A stretch of DNA of 9,338 nucleotides from Candidatus Saccharimonadota bacterium (GTDB lineage Bacteria; Patescibacteriota; Saccharimonadia; Saccharimonadales; Saccharimonadaceae). The DNA lies in the NCBI GenBank assembly GCA_020428185.1, contig JAGQNH010000034.1, positions 1 through 9,338 on the forward strand, given 5' to 3'. Each line of letters starts with the position of its first letter. The first letter of the stretch is position 1. The notes under the pieces were generated by a model. That model saw nothing but the letters and a program-made list of their open reading frames with translations, was not told where the DNA came from and did not search any database. The position numbers were made by a program, and so were the translations under genes. This document shows, piece after piece, positions 1 to 8,615 of the stretch.

Positions 1-1583
1 GCACGAAGACTATCGCTAAATGCATGAGTAACCTTATTGGAATATTCTGATTGATTCTTGGCAAAATCTCTCGATATCGCTTCTTTGGCTGACTCAGGAA
101 TCTGCTCAGCCTCAACTGCAGTACGAAAGCCATCCGTGATTCGGCTCTTCGCGTCAGGCATATTCAATGTCAAAAGAGTATTTGAGTCATCGAAGTCACC
201 AATCTTACTTGCAACAGGATTTTTGCGTAATTGTATTAAGTATTCGTCCTGCTGGATACCCTCAAGATTTGCTGTTAAGCCAGCCGTTAGCATTGCTCCA
301 AAAATTGCGACACCTACCGTAGATCCTAGACTACGAAACAATTGATTAGAACTTGTCGCTACACCCATGTCCTTTTGTTCAAACTCATTTTGAACAGCAA
401 GCTGCATCACTGGCATCACTACTCCCAATCCAGCACCAAGTATCAACATAAGTACCGCCTCATATGCGTATGACGACTCAGGGGTGAGTGTCGTAAGCAA
501 ACCAACCATGACCGTGGCAACAACAATACCGACCTGCATGAATATTTTGTATCTACCGGTCTTCGAAATTATCTGTCCTGAGGTAATTGAACTAATCATC
601 AAGCCAGCAATCATCGGCAATAGCATTAGGCCTGACTCAGTCGGAGATGCCCCAAACACCTGCTGATTAAATTGAGTCAGGTACAATATAGACCCGAGAA
701 ACGCAGCGCCAAACAATGTCGCAACACCAGTCAGCAATACATAGTTACGATTCTTGAAGAAGCTGAGTGGAATAATTGGCTCCTTTGCCCTTTTCTCAAT
801 CCACACAAACAGAACAGCAGCAAGCCCAACGATACTAAACATCATCGCGCGCAACATATCGATACTCCAGCCCGTTGATGCAAGAAAGTCCTTGAATATA
901 TTTTCAGTGTTATCAACAGACAACACGAGTGTTCCCAAGGCAATCGTCAGCAACGTCGCACCAATATAATCAACGACTGGTCGACGCTGATGTTTTAATG
1001 GTGGACAAAAAACCGCGATAATCGCAAATGCAGCGAGCGCGATTGGTACATTAATCCAGAAAGTCCATCTCCAACTCGTCGTAAGTCCAAAAATCGCATG
1101 CGGATCAGTCAACCATCCACCCAGCAATGGACCAACTAATGACGACAGTCCAAATACAGCGCCAATCATACCCTGCCACCTTCCGCGCTCACGTGCAGCA
1201 AAAAGATCGGCAATTATCGTAAAGGCATTGGCTGTAATTATTCCACCGCCAATTCCCTGAAGCGCACGCCACATAACTAGCTGCTCAATACTACTAGACA
1301 TCCCAGAAAGGAGCGAACCGAAACCAAAAATTGCGACGCCTATAAGTAATACGATACGTCGCCCAAAGAGATCCGACATCTTGCCTGCTATCGGCACGGT
1401 TATCGTCGTTGTAAGCAGGTATGCCGTTACAATCCAACTGAGCGAATTGAATGAATTAAATTCTTCAACAATCCTACCCAACGCCGTTGCTATGATTGTC
1501 TGATCAAGCGCGACCAAGAAAAGACTTGCCATGACAGACAACATTATTATGACTTTTTTGCGCAGCTCTAGTTGATGATGCAT
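1..1583 (-). CDS. DHA2-family (EmrB/QacA-like) MFS drug:proton antiporter, partial (C-terminus off the left edge)
   Basis: Inner-membrane major facilitator protein, probably exporting drugs or hydrophobic compounds in exchange for protons. The frame stays open from the ATG at 1583 to base 1, giving 527 visible residues and no stop, so the end lies outside the window. Near the N-terminus LDQTIIATAL (26-35) matches the family LDxTIVNVAL signature in helix 1. GKMSDLFGRR (67-76) is MFS motif A between helices 2 and 3. GLSSLVGPLLGG (145-156) is the antiporter motif C. Hydrophobic segments continue to about residue 425 in a 14-helix DHA2 pattern, followed by a long polar stretch that is probably the large external loop before the last helix. 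The gene begins 33 nt after the corA-like stop and is probably co-transcribed with it. Its ribosome-binding region is a GAGAAA repeat instead of a normal Shine-Dalgarno sequence. The family call is solid; the substrate cannot be told from the sequence. Confidence 0.9.
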   Translation of the reverse strand, partial: MHHQLELRKKVIIMLSVMASLFLVALDQTIIATALGRIVEEFNSFNSLSWIVTAYLLTTTITVPIAGKMSDLFGRRIVLLIGVAIFGFGSLLSGMSSSIEQLVMWRALQGIGGGIITANAFTIIADLFAARERGRWQGMIGAVFGLSSLVGPLLGGWLTDPHAIFGLTTSWRWTFWINVPIALAAFAIIAVFCPPLKHQRRPVVDYIGATLLTIALGTLVLSVDNTENIFKDFLASTGWSIDMLRAMMFSIVGLAAVLFVWIEKRAKEPIIPLSFFKNRNYVLLTGVATLFGAAFLGSILYLTQFNQQVFGASPTESGLMLLPMIAGLMISSITSGQIISKTGRYKIFMQVGIVVATVMVGLLTTLTPESSYAYEAVLMLILGAGLGVVMPVMQLAVQNEFEQKDMGVATSSNQLFRSLGSTVGVAIFGAMLTAGLTANLEGIQQDEYLIQLRKNPVASKIGDFDDSNTLLTLNMPDAKSRITDGFRTAVEAEQIPESAKEAISRDFAKNQSEYSNKVTHAFSDSLR

Positions 1584-1584
1584 T

Positions 1585-1608
1585 TTTCTCTTTCTCTTTC
1601 TCTTTCTC
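1585..1608 (-). repeat. GAGAAA x4 hexanucleotide tandem repeat in the translation start region of the MFS gene
   Basis: Read on the minus strand there are exactly four perfect GAGAAA units, then one A, then the MFS ATG. The tract fills almost the whole 33-nt gap between the upstream stop codon and this start. It is purine-rich and each unit resembles a weak Shine-Dalgarno element, so copy number would change the ribosome-binding context without changing any reading frame. Simple repeats of this type can slip in replication; whether this one does is inference. Confidence 0.9.
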
Positions 1609-1616
1609 TACAAATA

Positions 1617-2531
1617 CTATTTTTTTCGAAGGAAATAATACGCCAATAATCCGGATAGCGATATGCTGATTGCAATCACTACCCAAAACACATAAGGCTC
1701 ATGTTCTCCGGGTATCGCTACATTCATTCCATAAATACCCGATATCATAGTCGGCACTGTAAATGCTAGCGTAATCACTGTCAGTAATCGAATCGTCTCA
1801 TTTAGTCGCGCGTCCATGACCGCCCTGTATGAGTCACGCACATTCGTAATCGTACGAAGCAAACTCTTGCAACGAGCTATCAGCTGTTCGAATTCAATGG
1901 ACAAATCCTCTACTAAATCTCGATCGTCCTCATATAACGGCAATAGCCTTCCACCAAGAATCTTTTCAATCGCAGAATTTGTTGGTTGCAATGCATCTAA
2001 GTAATCATTAAGCTTTCGTTCGTACTCTGTGATAACCGTAATATCTTTTGAGTCTAGATTACGAACATCACTTGTTGTTGCTCGCATTTGCCTATTGATT
2101 GATGCGACTCGTGTTTGATACTGTCGGATAATTGCCTCGAGCATCAACATGAACAATTTTGTCTTTTGTGTAGTTGGCGCCTTAACATTATCGATAAACG
2201 GCTGCCACAGACGACCGAGACTGTCTCTACTTATCGTCGCGATATGTTTTGGACCGAGCACAAAAAGTATCGGAGTAGTGAAATCATTAAAATCGTCATC
2301 CGTATCTGGAAGTCGTGTCAAAAAATACACCCAGCCATTCTCAAGCTCTACACGTGGAACCTCGTGTGGATCAAGTGCGTCAGCCAATAGACTTTCGTCG
2401 ATACCTAGTTCTACAAGTAGTTTTTGCTCCTCATCGGTGGGTCGTTCAGAACGTATCCAACATCCAGGCTGCAACGTATCACGCTGCTTCATGGCAGGCC
2501 TATACTGCGTCGAGCGAAGATATGTAAGCAT
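1617..2531 (-). CDS. corA: CorA-family divalent metal ion transporter (MIT superfamily)
   Basis: Probably a pentameric channel for Mg2+ (possibly Co2+ or Ni2+) in the inner membrane. An acidic, largely soluble N-terminal domain, including long helices around residues 125-190 and 210-250 (numbered from the GTG at 2543), is followed by two C-terminal membrane helices (about 252-271 and 283-304). The family signature YGMN ends helix 1 (GMN at 272-274), in the context SGIYGMNVAIPG. The loop after it is acidic (GEHEP), as expected for the outer mouth of the pore, and the protein ends in a basic tail, LRKK. Two starts are possible. The GTG at 2543 gives 308 aa but has no upstream Shine-Dalgarno. 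The ATG at 2531 gives 304 aa and has GGAG 11 nt upstream, so I prefer it. Length is normal for the family. It is the first gene of a probable two-gene unit with the MFS exporter. Ion selectivity cannot be read from this sequence; the symbol reflects the family. Confidence 0.9.
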   Translation of the reverse strand: MLTYLRSTQYRPAMKQRDTLQPGCWIRSERPTDEEQKLLVELGIDESLLADALDPHEVPRVELENGWVYFLTRLPDTDDDFNDFTTPILFVLGPKHIATISRDSLGRLWQPFIDNVKAPTTQKTKLFMLMLEAIIRQYQTRVASINRQMRATTSDVRNLDSKDITVITEYERKLNDYLDALQPTNSAIEKILGGRLLPLYEDDRDLVEDLSIEFEQLIARCKSLLRTITNVRDSYRAVMDARLNETIRLLTVITLAFTVPTMISGIYGMNVAIPGEHEPYVFWVVIAISISLSGLLAYYFLRKK

Positions 2532-2575
2532 AGTCAACGTCACTCCATTGTTTATTTATTATTTACTTACCACCA

Positions 2576-2584
2576 ATTGTAACA
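2576..2584 (-). promoter_or_regulatory. Probable extended -10 promoter for the corA-MFS unit
   Basis: On the minus strand TGTTACAAT fits the extended -10 form TGnTAnnnT. Transcription would start near 2569, giving a leader of about 25-40 nt before the corA start candidates. I see no convincing -35 box, which is acceptable for an extended -10 promoter. It lies back to back with the plus-strand promoter at 2594-2621. Confidence 0.5.
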
Positions 2585-2593
2585 GATATGGCT

Positions 2594-2621
2594 TAGACTA
2601 TTAGTGGTAATGCTTTATAAT
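2594..2621 (+). promoter_or_regulatory. Sigma70-type promoter of the plus-strand membrane protein gene, leaderless geometry
   Basis: A perfect -10 box, TATAAT (2616-2621), is preceded after 16 nt by TAGACT (2594-2599), which matches the -35 consensus at four of six positions. Exactly 7 nt separate the -10 box from the ATG at 2629, so transcription should begin at or next to that ATG. The other in-frame ATG, at 2620, overlaps the -10 box itself and is an unlikely start. Confidence 0.65.
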
Positions 2622-2628
2622 GTCTATT

Positions 2629-3423
2629 ATGAAATTTATTCCCGACACTAGGCCCTACTGGCACGTTGATGCAAAATGGATATTCGGGATTCTTTTGACT
2701 ATTTCACTCTCATGTCTACTGATTCTCTCAACTGCACACACCCTTTCCTCTAAAGAAAATGCTCCGAGAATCGTTGCTACAATCATCGGCAAAAGTCTCA
2801 TGCACAACAATACCGTCGACACTACCGAAATAACAAAAAAGATCAAGCAATCAGGAGGAAAGATTCATCCGATTCCCTTTATACCTAGCATTACAATTAC
2901 TGCAGCTGATCTCAAACTTACACAAGATGAACTTTCATTAAAAATATTCTTGCCGATCACAAATAATATCTATGACAACGGCATTGAAGAAGCAGCAAAT
3001 GAATATATAAAATCAGAAACCCAAAAAGAACAGTTCATCAAGCAGGCATTCTTTTTGCAATATTCTACAAAAACAACTCACGATACACTCATGACACCAA
3101 TAATTATTCTTGGCGCCCTTTCCATACTATTCTCATGTGCAGTCATTTACTTTAGTGCTGGCTGGGGGAGACTTTCAAATATTGGTCTACTACTAATATA
3201 TGTAAGTCTTCCGGGCATAGTAGTTGCAAATATACTTTTGCACACGGGACAAGATAGTGCTAGTCAGTTGCCAAATTTGGCCTCAGAAATCATAGCTTCG
3301 ACCTTGAATAAATCGTTCAGTGCTACTGCTTGGATTGGAGTCCTACTCCTTGTGGCTGCACTTGTTGGTAAGGTTTCTCAAATCATCGTACACCGCAACC
3401 ACAAAGCAAAACAAAACAAGTAA
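2629..3423 (+). CDS. Unrecognised four-helix membrane protein with a large extracytoplasmic domain
   Basis: I do not recognise the family. From the ATG at 2629 the protein has 264 residues. One N-terminal membrane helix (about 18-36) is followed by a roughly 120-residue polar domain (about 37-155), then three more helices (about 156-176, 184-203 and 233-252) and a very basic tail ending HKAKQNK. The positive tail and even helix number suggest both ends are cytoplasmic and the 37-155 domain lies outside. That domain contains a proline/isoleucine-rich strand segment (IHPIPFIPSITITAADLKL) and a lysine- and glutamate-rich helical part. No enzyme motif, lipobox or metal-binding signature is visible. 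An ATG at 2620 would add three residues but lies in the -10 box. The gene is alone on its strand and converges on the MMPL gene with 1 nt between stop codons. A structural, sensory or assembly role is possible, but nothing in the sequence decides it. Confidence 0.85.
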   Translation: MKFIPDTRPYWHVDAKWIFGILLTISLSCLLILSTAHTLSSKENAPRIVATIIGKSLMHNNTVDTTEITKKIKQSGGKIHPIPFIPSITITAADLKLTQDELSLKIFLPITNNIYDNGIEEAANEYIKSETQKEQFIKQAFFLQYSTKTTHDTLMTPIIILGALSILFSCAVIYFSAGWGRLSNIGLLLIYVSLPGIVVANILLHTGQDSASQLPNLASEIIASTLNKSFSATAWIGVLLLVAALVGKVSQIIVHRNHKAKQNK

Positions 3424-3424
3424 A

Positions 3425-5740
3425 CTATTTTTTTGATTTGCGCCAAAGCTTTGATGGCCACCACATCAAACGGCCAATCTCAAGAGTCAAAGCGGGAACA
3501 AGTAGTGATCGTACCACTACAGTGTCGAGCAATACACCAAACGTAACGATAAACGCAATCTCAGCCAAAAATAGTATAGGTATAACATTTAGAGATGCGA
3601 ACGTTGCAGCGAGAACAATACCCGCACTCGTTATGACACCTCCGGTCACAACCAATCCTTTTATAGTACCTTTCGCAATACCATTTTTGATAGTCTCCTC
3701 GCGAACACGAGTCATCAGGAATATATTGTAATCAATTCCAAGCGCTACCAAGAAGACAAATCCAAAGATTATTACCGATGGGTCGGCACCCGTAAAATTC
3801 CAAACGTGATTGAACATAAATGCCGCTATACCCATGGTTGCACCGAATGACAATACAGTCGTAATAAGCAATACTATTGATGACATAACTGAGCGCAGCA
3901 ATAGCATGAGAATAAGTGTAATGGCGAGCAATATTGCCGGGATCACCACACGAGTATCTCTCAGTGCAGACCTATTTGTGTCATACTGCGCAGCACTGAC
4001 TCCACCAATCATTGCGCTCGCATCGACGTTCTTTACACTGTCACGAAGTCGTACAATTGAATCTCGAGCAACTAGTGATGAGCCCGGATCTGTCAATGTC
4101 ACCTGAAGCAGCACTTTACTATCAACCGTCTTCACGACACCACCACTAAATGGATAGGCCTTATCTGCTATTGTCTGTACGTCCGGAATCTTACTAAGTG
4201 CACTCTGAATAGCAGCATCGACATATACCTGTGGCAAACCTACCATTTCTGATTTGATTGCACTCTTCAGATCTGCCACCTGCTTGGAACGATTCTCTTC
4301 TACTTTTTGAATAATATCATTTCGTAGTTTCTGCTCAGACTTACCAATTGGCATCGACCCAGAATCAATATTTGCTGCAGTTACGCTTACAGAAGCCACG
4401 CCCTTGTCGGCATCCAGCACTTCGACAACGTCGTCTATACGGCTCTTCTCTGCGACAACATACGCAGGAGAACCAGATCCACTCGGAAAATGCGCATCAA
4501 GCACAGCCTGACCATCACGCGCCTCTGATGTACCGAGCACTAAATCACTCTGCGCGACACCATCTGCCTTGAGCTGAAATACGCCAGAAACCGCAACCAA
4601 CAATACGACTACACATACTACCCATATTCGTCGTGGATGACGCTGAACAAAAGCGCCTATCACCGACCATACAGGATGATTTCGTCGCAAACCATCTTTA
4701 GATGTTTTACCAAGGAATATAGGTTTTCGTGGCCAAAATACAGAACGACCAAAGGCATACAATATCGCCGGAAGCAGCGTCAGTGCAGCGAGCACAGATA
4801 GCGCAATACCTATACCACCGACAGGACCAAGTGCTTTATTTGATGCAAGATCCGATAGGAGCAAACATAAAAGCCCAGCAGTCACCGTACCGCCGGCAGC
4901 AATAATTGGTTCGTATGCTGATTTTATTGCAGACCATATAGCATCTTTTGTTTTCTTATACGTTGTCAGTTCTTCTCGATATCGAGCAATAAATAAGAGT
5001 GAGTAATCTGTCGCAGCGCCAATCACAAGAATCGACAAGATGCCCTGTACCTGACCATTGAGCTGGACAATATCCGCCTTAGCAAGGTAGTACACAACAA
5101 GAATTGCAACAGACAAAGCCGCCAGTGCAGTGAACAAAACAATAAAGGGTAATATGGGTGAACGATACACTATGAGCAAAATGACAAATACAACGCCCAG
5201 TGCAACAAATAGCAGTGTGCTGTCGATACCCTCAAATGCAGTCTGTAAGTCATGTGCAAAAGATGCAGGTCCCGTAAGGTAATAGACAATTCCGGAATCA
5301 ATTTCGCTTAAACGATCCTTTATTTCCGGGAAAGCTGTCTTAAAATCCGCATCAGTCGCCAGTGGAATCAAAGTAAATGCCGCCTGCTTGTCGTCGGACA
5401 AGATTGATGGAGAAATATCACCCGTTACGTCATCTATCCTCTGCAGTCTTTCGCTGGCTTTTGATATCTGCTCTAGATCATCATCCGTCAGCTGTTTGTC
5501 ATCGTGCGTAAATACAGCGATTACTGGAATTGTTTTTGTATCACTGAATTTCTCTAATTGCTCGTTTACCTTTGTGGCTTCTGCCGTCTTGGGCAAGAAG
5601 GCTGACAAGTCAGTACTCGATACCTCGCTAATTTTGCCAAAATAGGGCCCGCCAATACCAGACAGTGCAAACCATATTGTAATAATTGCCGTCGGTATCA
5701 CAAGCGACAGAAGACGTGTTATTTTTTTATTTTTTACCAT
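3425..5740 (-). CDS. MMPL/RND-superfamily transporter (YdfJ-like)
   Basis: Proton-driven exporter of the MMPL branch of the RND superfamily, predicted in the inner membrane. It has 771 residues with the duplicated RND layout. Helix 1 is at about 8-26, followed by an external domain at about 35-170 and helices at 174-330. The second half repeats this: a helix at about 371-388, an external domain at about 390-595 and helices at 598-755. Each half carries the Asp-Tyr pair typical of the proton relay: GAATDYSLLF (D245, Y246) and ALGIDYNIFL (D670, Y671). The C-terminal stretch TVVVRSLLVPALTLEIG, followed by WWPS, is also typical of MMPL proteins. The second external domain holds a charged, helix-rich stretch (about 466-530). 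MMPL members move lipids, siderophores or hydrophobic compounds; the substrate here is unknown. The start ATG has no Shine-Dalgarno but has a -10 box 7 nt upstream. Confidence 0.93.
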   Translation of the reverse strand: MVKNKKITRLLSLVIPTAIITIWFALSGIGGPYFGKISEVSSTDLSAFLPKTAEATKVNEQLEKFSDTKTIPVIAVFTHDDKQLTDDDLEQISKASERLQRIDDVTGDISPSILSDDKQAAFTLIPLATDADFKTAFPEIKDRLSEIDSGIVYYLTGPASFAHDLQTAFEGIDSTLLFVALGVVFVILLIVYRSPILPFIVLFTALAALSVAILVVYYLAKADIVQLNGQVQGILSILVIGAATDYSLLFIARYREELTTYKKTKDAIWSAIKSAYEPIIAAGGTVTAGLLCLLLSDLASNKALGPVGGIGIALSVLAALTLLPAILYAFGRSVFWPRKPIFLGKTSKDGLRRNHPVWSVIGAFVQRHPRRIWVVCVVVLLVAVSGVFQLKADGVAQSDLVLGTSEARDGQAVLDAHFPSGSGSPAYVVAEKSRIDDVVEVLDADKGVASVSVTAANIDSGSMPIGKSEQKLRNDIIQKVEENRSKQVADLKSAIKSEMVGLPQVYVDAAIQSALSKIPDVQTIADKAYPFSGGVVKTVDSKVLLQVTLTDPGSSLVARDSIVRLRDSVKNVDASAMIGGVSAAQYDTNRSALRDTRVVIPAILLAITLILMLLLRSVMSSIVLLITTVLSFGATMGIAAFMFNHVWNFTGADPSVIIFGFVFLVALGIDYNIFLMTRVREETIKNGIAKGTIKGLVVTGGVITSAGIVLAATFASLNVIPILFLAEIAFIVTFGVLLDTVVVRSLLVPALTLEIGRLMWWPSKLWRKSKK

Positions 5741-5743
5741 TTA

Positions 5744-5756
5744 TTCTAGTGTACCA
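5744..5756 (-). promoter_or_regulatory. Extended -10 promoter for the MMPL gene, predicted leaderless transcript
   Basis: Minus-strand TGGTACACT (5748-5756) fits TGnTAnnnT. Its hexamer TACACT ends exactly 7 nt before the ATG at 5740, so the transcript should start at or next to the initiation codon. The 12-mer GGTACACTAGAA (5744-5755) recurs identically at 6874-6885 before the neighbouring gene, in both cases preceded by a T-tract. No good -35 box is visible. Confidence 0.65.
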
Positions 5757-5781
5757 AAAAATAGACATATGAAGAAAGGGC

Positions 5782-6810
5782 TCACTCCCCAATCGTACTG
5801 TTTTCAGCCGGAGCCGACTCATCTTCATCGAGCTTCAAAAGACGCTTTTGGATGATTTCGTATCGCTGACCAGTAAGTGACGACTCCATGTAATCGTCAT
5901 TGAGGAGATTAACGAATTTACTCATGTCTCTGTCATCCATTATGATGATAGCGCCAGTGTCATCTTGCATCATTTCGATACCAAGATCGTCTGCATGCTC
6001 TAGTAATTGCTCCTGCTTCACAGCAGTTGTATCAAGCTTTTGTAGTTTCTTAATAATACTTCGCTTTCCTTCAATCAATGTCTGCATATTTTGACCCTCT
6101 GGAAAACTAAGGCGAAAATTCGCATTCACTTCTTTTACTTTTTTCTCAGCAATTATCGCTTCTTTTGCGTCATAACTAAACATTTGCTTTAGTCTCGCCT
6201 GACTAAATACATACATGTCTTGATCAATGACCAACAACTGGTTGTCTGATGGTATGCGAATCGCGGCATCTGCATCAAATGGCACAAATTTTCCGCTACG
6301 CAGCATCCAGCCCGCCTTGCCCTGCATCACATTTGACCGAGGCAATACCTTGATGATAAACACATCGTGCTTCATATCAGGATGGCTAAGCCGTGCAGCA
6401 ATACCCTTCATTCGACTAAAATCATGTTCGTCATCATTAAACGTTTCGATCTCATGCTCCTGAGTTTTAATGAAGTTAAGCGTCTGACGAGCATGTGCAA
6501 CCTTAAATACTTGCGTACGCTGCAATACGCCAGCTTCGGCCTCAGCCTCTTCAAATCCTCGCACAATCATGCCACCTTCAGCACCCTCAAATAAATACTC
6601 TAGGATACCGTCGACAAATAGTGGCTCTAGTTGATCTCTTATCCCTTCGGCAAGATTTGTTCTATAAGGTACATAATTTTTACTGATTAAAAACAGCTGA
6701 ATTTTTAGGTCTTCTTTAAACTGCAATAGATTATTTGCCCATGCAAATACGTCAGTTGCTTCGTACGTTTCTTTTTCAGTTTGCTCAACTTCTAGTATAT
6801 CTTGGTCCAT
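5782..6810 (-). CDS. KwaB-like protein (DUF4868-type), orphan
   Basis: Soluble acidic protein of 342 residues with no signal peptide or membrane helix. From memory it resembles the DUF4868 family, which includes KwaB of the two-gene Kiwa anti-phage system; this is recognition by eye, not a search. An N-terminal part (about 1-95) is followed by the likely conserved domain (about 100-320). Segments that look family-like are RLSHPDMKHDVFIIKVLPRS (140-159), IRIPSDNQLLVIDQDMYVFS (184-203), FRLSFPEGQ (232-240), GAIIIMDD (286-293) and FVNLLNDDYMESSLTGQRYE (299-318). The last is the most distinctive. The tail is acidic. Initiation is at the ATG at 6810, with AAAGG 10 nt upstream. Its own promoter and leader separate it from the ATP synthase genes. 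The membrane partner KwaA, a small four-helix protein, is not adjacent. It could instead have a housekeeping role. I am sure it is a real gene and moderately sure of the family. Confidence 0.6.
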   Translation of the reverse strand: MDQDILEVEQTEKETYEATDVFAWANNLLQFKEDLKIQLFLISKNYVPYRTNLAEGIRDQLEPLFVDGILEYLFEGAEGGMIVRGFEEAEAEAGVLQRTQVFKVAHARQTLNFIKTQEHEIETFNDDEHDFSRMKGIAARLSHPDMKHDVFIIKVLPRSNVMQGKAGWMLRSGKFVPFDADAAIRIPSDNQLLVIDQDMYVFSQARLKQMFSYDAKEAIIAEKKVKEVNANFRLSFPEGQNMQTLIEGKRSIIKKLQKLDTTAVKQEQLLEHADDLGIEMMQDDTGAIIIMDDRDMSKFVNLLNDDYMESSLTGQRYEIIQKRLLKLDEDESAPAENSTIGE

Positions 6811-6839
6811 GAGTAATCAGCCTTTCTGCGAAAACGTAC

Positions 6840-6855
6840 AATAAAACGTTTTATT
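6840..6855. promoter_or_regulatory. Perfect 16-bp palindrome in the leader of the KwaB-like gene (candidate operator)
   Basis: AATAAAACGTTTTATT reads the same on both strands. It lies about 16-31 nt downstream of the predicted transcription start and about 30 nt before the ATG. A further AAAACGT half-site occurs at 6831-6837. As RNA it could form only a weak A/U stem of six pairs with a four-base loop, so a dimeric DNA-binding regulator is the more natural reading. That is inference. Confidence 0.45.
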
Positions 6856-6873
6856 TTTAGTAATTCACTTATT

Positions 6874-6885
6874 TTCTAGTGTACC
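6874..6885 (-). promoter_or_regulatory. Promoter core of the KwaB-like gene (GGTACACTAGAA)
   Basis: The -10-like hexamer TACACT (6878-6883, minus strand) lies in a 12-mer identical to that before the MMPL gene. Transcription would begin near 6871 and leave a leader of about 60 nt, unlike the leaderless MMPL case. There is no clear -35 box, and the bases before the hexamer (CGG) do not complete the TGn extension. Confidence 0.5.
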
Positions 6886-6887
6886 GG

Positions 6888-6908
6888 AAAAAGCAGCTTA
6901 AAATGCTG
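6888..6908 (-). terminator. Weak intrinsic-terminator-like hairpin after the ATP synthase genes
   Basis: On the minus strand CAGC (6905-6908) and GCTG (6894-6897) can pair around a 7-nt loop and are followed by five T (6888-6892). The stem is only four pairs, so termination may be partial. It lies 25 nt past the atpC stop and directly before the next promoter, which is the right place for an operon end. Confidence 0.35.
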
Positions 6909-6933
6909 TAAAAAATGCATGCCTATATATCGC

Positions 6934-8615
<1,682 letters not shown>

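Noticed and set aside
1504..1686. Small frame encoding a KEKEKEK run across the corA-MFS junction
   Set aside because: It overlaps two well-supported genes in another frame, and its repeat is just the GAGAAA tract read as codons.
3443..3452. CAAAGCTTTG palindrome near the end of the MMPL gene as a terminator for the plus-strand gene
   Set aside because: It has no usable loop and no T-run after it in the plus direction, and it is inside MMPL coding sequence.
5756..5785. Terminator between the KwaB-like and MMPL genes
   Set aside because: No stable hairpin precedes the short T-run (minus strand), so read-through into the MMPL gene is likely in addition to its own promoter.
2629..6810. A complete two-gene Kiwa system formed by the four-helix membrane protein and the KwaB-like protein
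   Set aside because: They lie on opposite strands with a 2.3-kb MMPL gene between them, and the membrane protein has a large external domain unlike a small KwaA. They are not a KwaA-KwaB pair by position or layout.
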